Shown here: positions 9,044-16,772 of the stretch, piece by piece
Layout of the letters: every line of letters begins with the position of its first letter
Position numbering within the stretch: position 1 is the first letter of the stretch
NCBI GenBank assembly: GCA_036397975.1
Contig: DASWHW010000198.1
Location: 1-30,058 of the forward strand
Length of the DNA stretch: 30,058 nt
DNA from: SZUA-287 sp036397975
GTDB lineage: Bacteria > Bacteroidota > Ignavibacteria > UBA10030 > UBA6906
Direction: 5' to 3'
Notes under the pieces: generated by a model
Told to the model about the DNA's origin: nothing
What the model saw: the letters and a program-made list of their open reading frames with translations, nothing else
Database searches by the model: none
Made by a program: the position numbers and the translations under genes

Positions 9044-9104
9044 ACCTTTTTTCCGATTTCAATAGTTGTCTCAAAAGAGGCCCGTACGACTCCGCGAGGG
9101 AGAG

Positions 9105-9134
9105 TTCACAATAATCGTATTCGATGATATATTG
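9105..9134 (+). promoter_or_regulatory. Promoter in front of the truncated PhnB-like gene
   Basis: TTCACA (9105-9110), 17 bases, then TATATT (9128-9133) and G. Both boxes are one base from the sigma-70 consensus. The leader to the ATG at 9188 would be about 48 bases and contains an AGGAG ribosome site. Confidence 0.5.
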
Positions 9135-9187
9135 ATCCGGCTCAGTCGCACCACCTTGGTCAAATGAAACGACCAATAGGAGACTCA

Positions 9188-9412
9188 ATGCAAAAAATCA
9201 CCCCATTCCTGTGGTTCAACACGCAAGCCGAAGAGGCAGCGAATTTCTATACCTCCATCTTTAAGGATTCCAAAGTCGGAGGCGTGACGCGCTATGACGA
9301 CGCAGGGGCTAAAGCGTCCGGCATGCGTGGGTTTGTATACCTCCTTCAAAAGATACAGAGGGCAATCGCACAAGTTTGCCGCAGCCTGCACCCTGATGAC
9401 GGGTTAACTTAA
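9188..9412 (+). pseudogene. Truncated PhnB-like (glyoxalase superfamily, 3-demethylubiquinone methyltransferase-like) gene
   Basis: From the ATG at 9188 (AGGAG seven bases upstream) the first 45 or so residues are a good match to the start of PhnB-like/VOC proteins: KITPFLWFNTQAEEAANFYT, then SIFKDSKVGGVTRYDDAG. Full-length members are about 130-165 residues. Here the family similarity ends after about residue 50, and the frame closes at 74 residues with unrelated sequence. I see no continuation of the family in the other frames before the next gene, so most of the gene has been lost by deletion. The intact promoter and ribosome site suggest a recent event. A short functional peptide is possible but unlikely. 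Confidence 0.65.
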
Positions 9413-9482
9413 ATATCATTGCTGGAAGAGTATCAAACACCAACCACGAGTGAAAGAACAAATAGTTTCAACACGAGGAATA

Positions 9483-9512
9483 TTTGCCCCCCCCGCCATT
9501 CTTCGTACTTTT
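9483..9512 (+). promoter_or_regulatory. Promoter of the PAP2 gene with poly-C spacer
   Basis: TTTG (9483-9486), 19 bases, then TACTTTT (from 9506). The first eight spacer bases (9487-9494) are all C. The element resembles the one before the next lipoprotein gene: both share ATTTGC, C-rich spacer, CTTCGTA and a T run. Confidence 0.4.
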
Positions 9513-9562
9513 TTCCGCTCTTGTCATGCACGCGAAAGGCCTTTCAATTCAGACTGAATCAA

Positions 9563-10429
9563 ATGAACATGAACCTCTTCATTGCCACATCCCTTATCCT
9601 CTCGGTTACCTTATCCCTATGTTCCTATGGGCAAGTATCGACGGCGATCATTGAAAACTCACTGGGCACAAGGTCCACAGCTCTAGAAAAAGAAACGGAA
9701 CCATCAATCTCCCGCGACATCTCCACCTCCGTTTCTTGCGTCATAGATGTACTTGCCTCCCCCCATCATTGGGACGGAAGCGATGCAATCATGGCGGGAG
9801 GAGTCATGCTGGGTCTTGGCGGGTCATTCTTGCTCGATGACGAGATGCGCAGCCTTGCCGTGCGCAACCAGAGCAGCTTCAACGAGAATGTGCTGGTCCA
9901 GATAGGGAATCCATATTCAACCGTGTTGTACGTCGCTCCGGCGACAGTCCTGTTGTACTTCTCCGGAGTAGCATTTGAAAATCAATGGATGCGGGAATCG
10001 GGGCAGATGCTCGGCGAGGCGCTTGCAACAATTGCCATTGTACAGATCCCGTTGAGCATAACCATCGGCAGAGCGCGTCCGTTCTTCAACGAAGGGAATA
10101 CTTCGTTCAAAGCGTTTGCAGGATTGGACGACGATCGCGCTTCGTTCTTCTCCGGCCATTCCATGGTGGCCTTCAGTTTGTCCACCATCCTGTCGCGGCA
10201 AATAGATAACCCGTGGGTATCCGTGGGCTTATATTCACTGGCGGCGTTGGGTCCGTGGTCACGCCTGTACAAAGACAAGCACTGGTTCTCCGATACGTTC
10301 CTCGGCTCGGCGTTAGGAGTGTTCGTCGGAAACAGCATCTGGAAGTGGCACAACGAGGAGGATAGGTCGCATCTTGGGGTGAGAATAATTCCAACCGGTC
10401 GGGGATTGTCGCTCGTATGGGTCTTTTGA
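9563..10429 (+). CDS. PAP2-family phosphatase (lipid/undecaprenyl-phosphate phosphatase-like), exported
   Basis: Starting at ATG 9563 the protein has 288 residues and opens with a signal sequence (MNMNLFIATSLILSV...SYGQ). Hydrophobic segments lie near 75-90, 118-138, 150-168, 200-210 and 220-260. The PAP2 signature is largely visible: motif 1 ends in RARPF (R172-P173), motif 2 is SGH at 197-199, and motif 3 is S233-R234...H240...D244 (SRLYKDKHWFSD). The family removes phosphate from lipid substrates using the two histidines, with catalysis on the periplasmic side. The first lysine expected seven residues before R172 is serine (S165). A longer TTG start at 9419 would bury the signal sequence and is rejected. 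The substrate cannot be predicted. Confidence 0.8.
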   Translation: MNMNLFIATSLILSVTLSLCSYGQVSTAIIENSLGTRSTALEKETEPSISRDISTSVSCVIDVLASPHHWDGSDAIMAGGVMLGLGGSFLLDDEMRSLAVRNQSSFNENVLVQIGNPYSTVLYVAPATVLLYFSGVAFENQWMRESGQMLGEALATIAIVQIPLSITIGRARPFFNEGNTSFKAFAGLDDDRASFFSGHSMVAFSLSTILSRQIDNPWVSVGLYSLAALGPWSRLYKDKHWFSDTFLGSALGVFVGNSIWKWHNEEDRSHLGVRIIPTGRGLSLVWVF

Positions 10430-10498
10430 GCGTACTCGCCACGAACATCCCGTATGTATGAACAGCATTTCTCCTGCATGACGATAGTCTATCTTGCA

Positions 10499-10529
10499 TT
10501 TGCTCTCCCCTGATAATCTTCGTATTTTT
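10499..10529 (+). promoter_or_regulatory. Probable promoter of lipoprotein/coiled-coil operon
   Basis: TTTG (10499-10502), 20 bases, then TATTTTT (10523-10529). It is a near copy of the PAP2 promoter element. The leader to the ATG at 10575 is about 40 bases. Confidence 0.4.
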
Positions 10530-10574
10530 CTCGCGCTCATGCCTGAGAACCCTGAAATAGAAACTGAGGAGTTT

Positions 10575-11045
10575 ATGACAAAGATTTTCGCAGCAAGACA
10601 CGGTTGGTTGATTGCTTTGCTTTTCATGGTGTCCTGCTCTTCCAATCTCACTCTTACCGATGTTGACTTTGCCTGGCCTGTCGAAAGCGTTGAAACCGTT
10701 GACCAATCGGGCCGAGTTGAGGTAACACGGTATGCCGTCGACTTCCCGGTAACGCCGCTTGCGATCGAGGAATCTGCGGGAATCGGAAAAGCATCGGGGA
10801 AAAAGGCGCATGTCATTCGCAATAGCGCCGGATACTACTTTGTCACGGTCGCAGGCTTTAGAAACGTCTATGTGTTTTCACCAGGTGAGCATGAGCTGAA
10901 ATTTTATGACGCGATTCCGATCAGCGAGACTGGACTTCAAGACCCGGCATTCAATCAACGCTCTCCTCATATTGAATTGATTGACGGCTCCTCCGTGAAG
11001 GTTCTCTTAATGGAAGACGGCATTGTTGAAAGGGACGCTCGATGA
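10575..11045 (+). CDS. Small lipoprotein of unknown function, paired with coiled-coil gene
   Basis: The product from ATG 10575 has 156 residues; GAGGAG lies just upstream. A signal sequence ends in lipobox MVSC (Cys21), followed by SSNLT, so a lipid-anchored envelope protein is expected. The mature part is largely predicted beta (alternating hydrophobic stretches such as GYYFVTVAGFRNVYVF) with no motif I recognise. Its stop overlaps the next start (ATGA at 11042-11045), so the two are translationally coupled and likely act together. An upstream TTG start at 10494 would precede the promoter and is rejected. Confidence 0.75.
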   Translation: MTKIFAARHGWLIALLFMVSCSSNLTLTDVDFAWPVESVETVDQSGRVEVTRYAVDFPVTPLAIEESAGIGKASGKKAHVIRNSAGYYFVTVAGFRNVYVFSPGEHELKFYDAIPISETGLQDPAFNQRSPHIELIDGSSVKVLLMEDGIVERDAR

Positions 11046-12286
11046 CCATTCTTCGCTTCGTACTTCTGGGGACAATCGCGGCTGCGTTGTCCGACTCAGC
11101 GCTTCTGGCGCAGGATTCCGATTTCTTGTACAAAGAAGAATTCCTGGAGCGCGCAAGAGCAATCGACGACGCAATAGTGAACGCGGGATCGACACAGGAA
11201 CTGGACTCGCTTCGCCTGACGATCAATTCCTTCGAAGCAAAATACTCCCGCAGGAAAGATTTTTTGGATAAGGCGCTTCATCCTGAATCGTTTGCTTCGA
11301 CTGTAAAAGAGCTGCGGACTCACCTTGAGGACGCCAACAGCAAGGTGTTCGTCATTCAGTCGCAGAGTACGAAGATCGAGAATCTCGAATCGCATTTAGC
11401 TCTCCTCGTCATGCAGATCGATTCGTTAAGCATTGAACGGACAAAGGCTTTCAACGACCTTCGGGCGGCGCAACGATCAAACACTTCGCTCAAAGAAGCG
11501 GTCAACCGATTGAAGGCGACGCTTCTCGCCAAAGACAATCTTATCTTCGCCCTTCTCGATTCTATCTTCCTTCCTTTCGAGACGGGAATGCTTCAAGGCG
11601 GTGACGTAGCGCCGATGGAGTTGCGGAGACAACTGGAGGAATCGAACGCCCTGAGCAGGGTATATGAAATTGCCTCCGACAACCTCCGGTTCGCACAGGT
11701 GATGAAATTGCAAGGGAGAGATTTTGTTCCGATGGTGGAGCAATACAACAAGTTCCAAAAACGCTGGAATGTTTTGAAGGATCGGATCGCAGAGGCATCA
11801 GAAGGAGACAAGGTACCGGCAGGAGCAAGAGGCTCCCGGATAAGACTTCAGCAAGCAGCCGTTGACTCTGTGATTTCGGAATGGGACGGCACTCTCATGT
11901 CATCCCTCTGGAAGGGCGTTGCTGGTGAGTTTAATGCGAAGGGAATCTTCCTTCTCCCCTTCGACAATGGGGCTTCCTTTAAGGCAAGCATCGATCAGCA
12001 TCTTGAATCTGCCCGAATCAAGGGTTCCGATGAAACGGTTTTTGTCGAAGACGTGTGGAAAGAACGGATTGACAAGGAATGGCGAAGCACCCTGACACAA
12101 GAATCTGTTCTCGGTCAGGCAACTTATGCACAACTTGACCTGGCAGTGAGTGAGTTCGCCGTGAAGACGCTGGACTGGAAGACGGCGGGTGCCATTGCCC
12201 TCGTTTTTGTGATCGTTATAGGGACGATCATACTCCGGGCAAGGCGTGATAAAAAAGCGGCGGCCCAGAGACCGCCGCAAGGATAA
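11042..12286 (+). CDS. Exported coiled-coil protein with C-terminal membrane anchor, unknown function
   Basis: The 414-residue product has an N-terminal signal sequence (to about residue 24, ...ALLAQ) and a coiled-coil-rich region near 84-170 (IENLESHLALLVMQIDSLSI and neighbours). A middle domain of unknown type follows, then a single membrane span at about 381-398, and a basic cytoplasmic tail (RARRDKKAAAQRPPQG). The topology is therefore periplasmic with a C-terminal inner-membrane anchor. No enzymatic motif was recognised. Coupling to the lipoprotein gene suggests an envelope-spanning pair, perhaps structural or sensory; this is inference. Its last codons overlap a hairpin that terminates the opposing gene. 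Confidence 0.75.
   Translation: MTILRFVLLGTIAAALSDSALLAQDSDFLYKEEFLERARAIDDAIVNAGSTQELDSLRLTINSFEAKYSRRKDFLDKALHPESFASTVKELRTHLEDANSKVFVIQSQSTKIENLESHLALLVMQIDSLSIERTKAFNDLRAAQRSNTSLKEAVNRLKATLLAKDNLIFALLDSIFLPFETGMLQGGDVAPMELRRQLEESNALSRVYEIASDNLRFAQVMKLQGRDFVPMVEQYNKFQKRWNVLKDRIAEASEGDKVPAGARGSRIRLQQAAVDSVISEWDGTLMSSLWKGVAGEFNAKGIFLLPFDNGASFKASIDQHLESARIKGSDETVFVEDVWKERIDKEWRSTLTQESVLGQATYAQLDLAVSEFAVKTLDWKTAGAIALVFVIVIGTIILRARRDKKAAAQRPPQG
12251..12278 (-). terminator. Minus-strand terminator for the M64 gene, inside the 3' end of the opposing gene
   Basis: Read on the minus strand, GCGGCGG (12278-12272) and CCGCCGC (12263-12257) form a 7-bp GC stem with an eight-base loop, followed directly by six T residues (12256-12251). 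It starts 29 bases after the M64 stop. The same bases encode the C-terminal tail of the coiled-coil protein. Confidence 0.8.
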
Positions 12287-12307
12287 GGAAGGTATTCCCT
12301 CAACAGG

Positions 12308-13732
12308 TCAGCGGGAATAGAAATCGATCACGCGTTCCAACGCAGCAGTACACACCGTGTCAAAATCAACGAGGCTCAGGGAGAACATCCTGCAATCGAC
12401 GGCGGGACGATATAATCCTTTAGATGCATAACCCGCCCCCTCGAACGCACCAACCGCTCCGGCAAATTTGGAATTCTTCAAGACATTTGTTGTCGCCTGG
12501 TAGAACGGCTCGCGCTTTTCATAGTAATCCGCGGCGAGTCTGTCCAGTTTTCCCCATTCCACCCGAAGGCTGTCATACGTTGCTTTTTCCCACGGTGTGG
12601 GAAGATCGATTCCTTCCGTCACGAATGATTTCCACTTCAGATGGACGCGGTCATGAAGGGTGGTAATGTTTGCTTCCCAGGGCTCCACGCCTGCAGGATA
12701 GAAATCATTATAGCCGGTGGAAGAGCTATAATACTCATCCCCCAACCCTGCAAAAGAATGACCGAACTCATGCACGTACACATAATCCATCTGCCATTCC
12801 TGTCCCTTCACCTTCTCATTAGTGTACGTTGTCGCATACAGATTGTAGATGCCTCCTCCCCCATACCGCGTATCGTTAATCAGGATGCAAATGAAATCAT
12901 ACGGCGCAGCTCCGGCAATATCACGCAGCGTCTTGTTCTCAGAGGTAAGTACGTAGCGAGCCGACCCGAATGTGTTGTACATTGATCCGAGTATGTTCCC
13001 TTTCCAGATATTCTTATCGGGAGTATTGATTCCCGACTCAGGCGACTCCACCTCGATCGTCCAAACATTGAAATCCTTCTTACGCTTTTTGAAAGGCTCC
13101 GTGCCAAACATAACGTCGTTGAAATGTCTAGCGTCGCTCCTGAATTTATCCATGTCCCCTTTGGCATAGCCATCACCGAGTATGAGGATGTCGACTCTCT
13201 GTGCGGAGTCGCCGTTCTTCATCAACGCTTTCACCGGGAATCTCGGCGCATGTGCTGACTTGTCCACATGTGTTGGATCATTCGGACCGATTGTCGTCGA
13301 AAAGAGCTCGTGAAACACCATCCGTTTATCCCGACGCGAGATAGTCAGTTGTACCGGATTCTTTGGATAGGGCATTCGAACCGTTTCCGAAAACGTGCGA
13401 TAAATTCCCTTTGCCGCTTCGTCGGTGGTTTGCCACTCATTGAAGATGGATGAATAGCCGCGGGAGAAGATCAGCTCATTCGAAGCCAGGTCATAAACGC
13501 GAACCATGAACTCTCCGAGGTTCAGGTTTTCGACCAATTGTGTTTTGCTCCCGGGCCACTGCCCCTCCTTGATCACTTTATCCAGGCTGAACCGTTCTTC
13601 ACCTTTTGTTCCCGTGTGATAATAATCGACTCTGAGGGTTTGGTCTGTAAAATATTTTTCGAACGGAATGCTGCCGGAGAGTCCTGTTGCAATGGACAGG
13701 AAACAGAGTACGGCAATGCTGTAAGTCTTCAT
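12308..13732 (-). CDS. M64 (IgA peptidase) family zinc metallopeptidase, exported
   Basis: From ATG 13732, with GGAG five bases upstream, the protein has 474 residues and begins with a signal sequence (MKTYSIAVLCFLSIATGLSG). The peptidase domain spans roughly 165-470. It opens with RVDILILGDGY (179-189) and carries the zinc motif HEFGHSFAGLGDEY at 321-334: H321, E322 and H325 plus the D332-E333-Y334 extension typical of family M64. The N-terminal 150 residues form a beta-rich domain of the kind seen before M64 domains. The founding member cleaves IgA, but environmental homologues have unknown substrates. It lies 49 bases downstream of the FKBP lipoprotein gene on the same strand, so a shared transcript is likely. 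Confidence 0.88.
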   Translation of the reverse strand: MKTYSIAVLCFLSIATGLSGSIPFEKYFTDQTLRVDYYHTGTKGEERFSLDKVIKEGQWPGSKTQLVENLNLGEFMVRVYDLASNELIFSRGYSSIFNEWQTTDEAAKGIYRTFSETVRMPYPKNPVQLTISRRDKRMVFHELFSTTIGPNDPTHVDKSAHAPRFPVKALMKNGDSAQRVDILILGDGYAKGDMDKFRSDARHFNDVMFGTEPFKKRKKDFNVWTIEVESPESGINTPDKNIWKGNILGSMYNTFGSARYVLTSENKTLRDIAGAAPYDFICILINDTRYGGGGIYNLYATTYTNEKVKGQEWQMDYVYVHEFGHSFAGLGDEYYSSSTGYNDFYPAGVEPWEANITTLHDRVHLKWKSFVTEGIDLPTPWEKATYDSLRVEWGKLDRLAADYYEKREPFYQATTNVLKNSKFAGAVGAFEGAGYASKGLYRPAVDCRMFSLSLVDFDTVCTAALERVIDFYSR

Positions 13733-13781
13733 GACTACTCCATAGTAATAAGTTGAAATGAAAAGATCAGAAAGTGCAGGA

Positions 13782-14219
13782 TTACTGCTTGATGATATCA
13801 AGCAATTCGACGTCAAAGATAAGGTCGGCATTAGGAGGAATAATGGAACCCGCGCCTTGTTCCTTGTATGCTAGATGCGACGGAATGATGAGCTTCCGCT
13901 TTCCTCCCACTCTCATGGTCATAACTCCTTCGTCCCAACCTACGATGACCCGTCCCACACCGATCGCAAAGACGAACGGCTCTTCTCTGTCAACTGAGCT
14001 GTCAAACTTCGTTGAGTCCTTGAGGTATCCGGTGTAGTGAACTTTGACTTGATCGCCGGGGTGAGGCGATTCCCCTTGGCCTTCGTCAATGTCGATGTAC
14101 TTGAGCCCCGAACCTGTACTATGAACTTTGTTCTCGGTCAATATTCCTGGATAGTGCCGGGTTTCGCCGCAGCCTGAGAAGAGAAAGAGAAAGATGGTAA
14201 CGGAAACGATTCTTTGCAT
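13782..14219 (-). CDS. FKBP-type peptidyl-prolyl cis-trans isomerase, lipoprotein
   Basis: The start at ATG 14219 has AAGGA seven bases upstream and gives 145 residues. Lipobox LFSGC (Cys17) makes it a lipid-anchored envelope protein. Residues 53-143 are one FKBP domain with the ligand-pocket residues in place: Y62 (HYTGYL), F72-D73 (KFDSS), V91-I92, W95 (VIVGWDEG), Y118 and F135. The enzyme should therefore be active in prolyl isomerisation and folding of exported proteins. It probably shares a transcript with the M64 peptidase gene that follows. A longer open frame upstream (to 14408) overlaps the divergent promoter and gene and is not used. Confidence 0.92.
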   Translation of the reverse strand: MQRIVSVTIFLFLFSGCGETRHYPGILTENKVHSTGSGLKYIDIDEGQGESPHPGDQVKVHYTGYLKDSTKFDSSVDREEPFVFAIGVGRVIVGWDEGVMTMRVGGKRKLIIPSHLAYKEQGAGSIIPPNADLIFDVELLDIIKQ

Positions 14220-14295
14220 AATTGTCCTTTCAACCTGATAGTGGCATGAAGATAAGCGTTTCTTCGGATAAAGAAAAGAACTGACCGGCGCAAAG

Positions 14296-14325
14296 TTGAC
14301 ACTAATTCCGTGAGGTGCTATCTTG
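14296..14325 (+). promoter_or_regulatory. Promoter of the M1 aminopeptidase gene
   Basis: TTGACA (14296-14301, perfect -35), 17 bases, then TATCTT (14319-14324) and G. Transcription would start near 14331, which rules out the GTG at 14315 as the start codon and supports GTG 14372. Confidence 0.55.
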
Positions 14326-14371
14326 GACGCACTTAAATCAAACACCACGGACGAAAACAACGAGGCAACGC

Positions 14372-16228
14372 GTGAATCTTTTTTTTCGGACAGGAATTGT
14401 TCTCTCATTCACCTTCATCCCGCTTATTATGAATTCCCAAACACCGACCAATCATTCATTCGCATCACCTGATGTCGTCGTTCGGCATTTGGACATGAAC
14501 CTTCATGTCGATTTTGAAAAAAAGATTATTGGCGGCGTGGTCAGTGTGTACTTTGATAACAAGAGTGGAGCCGAAACCCTGACCCTTGACACACGCGACC
14601 TCACTGTAACAAAAGTGACTGCTGGGGAAAAGCACAGAAAGGCGTCTTTTCAACTTGGAAAGGATCAGGGATATCTTGGCCAGCCGTTGATCGTTTCCGT
14701 CAGGCCCGATGACAGAGTTGTGACTGTTCATTATCGAACTTCTCCTCAAGCACCGGCTCTTCAATGGCTGGATCCATCACAAACGGCCGGCAAGCAGAAA
14801 CCCTTCCTCTTCACGCAGTCACAGGCAATCCTCGCCCGGTCGTGGATTCCCTGTCAGGATCATCCCGGAAACCGGATTACCTTCCGGGCAAAAGTCAAAG
14901 TCCCGAAAGACATGATGGCGCTGATGGGGGCACAGAATGACACCGCGAAACATGCAAACGGCGAATACGAATTCGTCATGGCGCAACCGATTCCAACCTA
15001 TTTGCTTGCCCTTGCCGTCGGCGACCTCGACTTCCGTGCAATAAGTGAGAGGGCAGGCGTATTTGCGGAGCCTGCCATTATCGAAAAAGCAGCCTGGGAA
15101 TTTGTCGATACCGAGAAGATGATCGCCGCAGCAGAGCGTTTGTATGGTCCATATCGTTGGGGCAGATACGATCTCCTCGTGTTACCTCCGAGCTTCCCTT
15201 TTGGAGGAATGGAAAATCCAAAGCTGACGTTCGCCACGCCAACGGTTATCGCAGGAGACCGCTCACTCGTCTCGTTGGTTGCCCATGAACTCGCTCACTC
15301 GTGGTCAGGAAACCTTGTCACCAACGCAACATGGAACGATTTCTGGCTGAACGAGGGCTTTACCACATACTTCGAGCGAAGGATCCAAGAGGAAGTCTAT
15401 GGAAAAGAACAATCCGAAATGGAAGCATATCTGAGTTATCAGGATTTGGTGAAAGAGGTAAAGACCTTGGGTCCGGACAATGACGATACGAAGCTCTATC
15501 TCCACCTGGATGGTCGTGACCCTGATGATGGGGTGACGTCCGTTCCCTATGACAAAGGATATTTCTTTCTTCGACTGATCGAGGAAACGGTCGGAAGGCC
15601 GCGGTGGGATGAATTTCTAAAAGGGTATTTCGATAAGTTCGCATTCCAGACGATGACTACCCCGGCTTTCCTCACATACCTACAGAGCACTCTCTTCAAG
15701 AAGGATGATAAGAATGGATATGAGAGCCTTCAGGTAGATTCGTGGATTGATGGCCGGGGCATTCCCGCAAATTGCCCAAAGATTGTTGTTACCTCCTTCA
15801 ACGAGGTTGATACACTAGCGAAGACATGGGCCTCTGGTGTAACGCCGTCACCTGCAAAGCAACTTTCATGGACGACACAGCAATGGCAGCATTTTCTAAG
15901 AGCCCTCCCCCGCTCGCTCAGCAATCAGCAGATGGCGGAATTAGATCGGACATACGGCTTTTCGAGGAGAGGAAATTCAGAAGTGCTGTTTGAGTGGTTC
16001 ATGCTCTCGATCGCAACGAACTATGAACCTGCTTTCCAGACGATGGAAGAGTTTCTGATGAATGTGGGGCGGCGGAAGTTCCTAAAACCACTTTACACGG
16101 AAATGGCAAAGACACTCGAGGGACGTGAACGTGCGTTACGGATTTATGGGCAAGCCCGTCCGGGATATCATGCGGTGTCAACCCGGACGATTGATGATAT
16201 TCTCAAGTTTGAGGATTCAACACACTAG
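14372..16228 (+). CDS. M1-family aminopeptidase, leukotriene A4 hydrolase-like, exported
   Basis: GTG 14372 has GAGG six or seven bases upstream and lies downstream of the promoter; it gives 618 residues beginning with a signal sequence (NLFFRTGIVLSFTFIPLIMN). The domain order is the LTA4H type: N-terminal beta saddle, then a thermolysin-like domain with GGMENP at 278-283 and HELAHSWSGN from 305 (zinc ligands H305 and H309, catalytic E306). The third zinc ligand is E328 in WLNEGF, and an alpha-helical C-terminal domain follows. It should remove N-terminal residues from peptides in the periplasm or outside the cell. Epoxide hydrolysis, as in the animal enzyme, is not implied. It is divergent from the FKBP-M64 pair, giving a local cluster of exported protein-processing genes. 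Confidence 0.9.
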   Translation: MNLFFRTGIVLSFTFIPLIMNSQTPTNHSFASPDVVVRHLDMNLHVDFEKKIIGGVVSVYFDNKSGAETLTLDTRDLTVTKVTAGEKHRKASFQLGKDQGYLGQPLIVSVRPDDRVVTVHYRTSPQAPALQWLDPSQTAGKQKPFLFTQSQAILARSWIPCQDHPGNRITFRAKVKVPKDMMALMGAQNDTAKHANGEYEFVMAQPIPTYLLALAVGDLDFRAISERAGVFAEPAIIEKAAWEFVDTEKMIAAAERLYGPYRWGRYDLLVLPPSFPFGGMENPKLTFATPTVIAGDRSLVSLVAHELAHSWSGNLVTNATWNDFWLNEGFTTYFERRIQEEVYGKEQSEMEAYLSYQDLVKEVKTLGPDNDDTKLYLHLDGRDPDDGVTSVPYDKGYFFLRLIEETVGRPRWDEFLKGYFDKFAFQTMTTPAFLTYLQSTLFKKDDKNGYESLQVDSWIDGRGIPANCPKIVVTSFNEVDTLAKTWASGVTPSPAKQLSWTTQQWQHFLRALPRSLSNQQMAELDRTYGFSRRGNSEVLFEWFMLSIATNYEPAFQTMEEFLMNVGRRKFLKPLYTEMAKTLEGRERALRIYGQARPGYHAVSTRTIDDILKFEDSTH

Positions 16229-16255
16229 CAGACTGTTGGGAAGATTACTCTGAGA

Positions 16256-16289
16256 TGTATTGCGAGGAGTGGAACGACGAAGCAATCTG
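16256..16289. repeat. Intergenic repeat resembling the ATTGCGAG...GAAGCAATCT dispersed element
   Basis: Between the M1 gene and moaE, the sequence ATTGCGAGGAGTGGAACGAC with its continuation GAAGCAATCTG carries an inverted pair ATTGC (16259-16263) and GCAAT (16282-16286). Very similar short elements recur in intergenic DNA of many bacterial genomes. Only one copy is seen in this window, so repetition within this genome is unproven. Confidence 0.5.
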
Positions 16290-16333
16290 CTTTCGCCAGT
16301 AAGGAAGTTCCTAAGATTTTGGTGGTACCCGCA

Positions 16334-16771
16334 CTAGCGGATTTGCTCTTCGCGCTTCAGAGGTGACTCGCCACTCCACGCCACGCGGCCGTCCGCGAAA
16401 AACTCTCGCTTCCAAATCGGGACAGTCTTCTTGAGTTGGTCGATAAGGAAGCGGCAGGCAGTAAAGGTCTCGTGACGATGAGCCGAAGAGACGGCGATTG
16501 CAACGCTCACTTCGCCAATATCAACCCTCCCTATCCTGTGCAGCATCACACATCCGAGAAGCTTAAATTTTTCACAAGCCTCCGTCTCGAGCCTTCTCAT
16601 TTCGCGTAGAGCCATCTTTTCATAGGTTTCGTACTCTAGATAGAGAACTTCCCTTCCTTGAGACTCCGACCTGGTAACCCCGAGAAAGACATCAAGAGCG
16701 CCAGCCTGAGGGCTTGACACTAAAGGAATTAGACCCGCTATTTGAATTGGTTCTGAGGTAATCTTGACCAC
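16334..16771 (-). CDS. moaE: Molybdopterin synthase catalytic subunit MoaE
   Basis: The product transfers sulfur from the MoaD thiocarboxylate to precursor Z (cPMP) to make molybdopterin in the cytoplasm. With GTG 16771 it has 145 residues, the usual length. Family features include GVTRS at 31-35, the SAHRHETF stretch at 96-103 and the active-site region LKKTVPIWKRE (113-123) with lysines corresponding to E. coli K119 and K126. A GTG at 16783 would add four residues. I prefer 16771 because GGAGG sits at the ideal distance (five bases) before it. The start region overlaps or abuts the end of moaD, so the two subunits are coupled. No other moa gene is in the window. Confidence 0.92.
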   Translation of the reverse strand: MVKITSEPIQIAGLIPLVSSPQAGALDVFLGVTRSESQGREVLYLEYETYEKMALREMRRLETEACEKFKLLGCVMLHRIGRVDIGEVSVAIAVSSAHRHETFTACRFLIDQLKKTVPIWKREFFADGRVAWSGESPLKREEQIR

Positions 16772-16772
16772 T

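Noticed and set aside
9419..9562. N-terminal extension of the PAP2 protein from TTG 9419
   Set aside because: It would place 48 unstructured residues before a clear signal sequence and lies upstream of the probable promoter.
13733..13831. N-terminal extension of the M64 peptidase
   Set aside because: The signal sequence starts at 13732 with a good ribosome site; the extension has none.
14376..14384. T-run in the signal peptide region of the M1 gene as a slippage switch
   Set aside because: The run is interrupted in neighbouring codons and short; there is no evidence of variation, so it was not raised to a finding.
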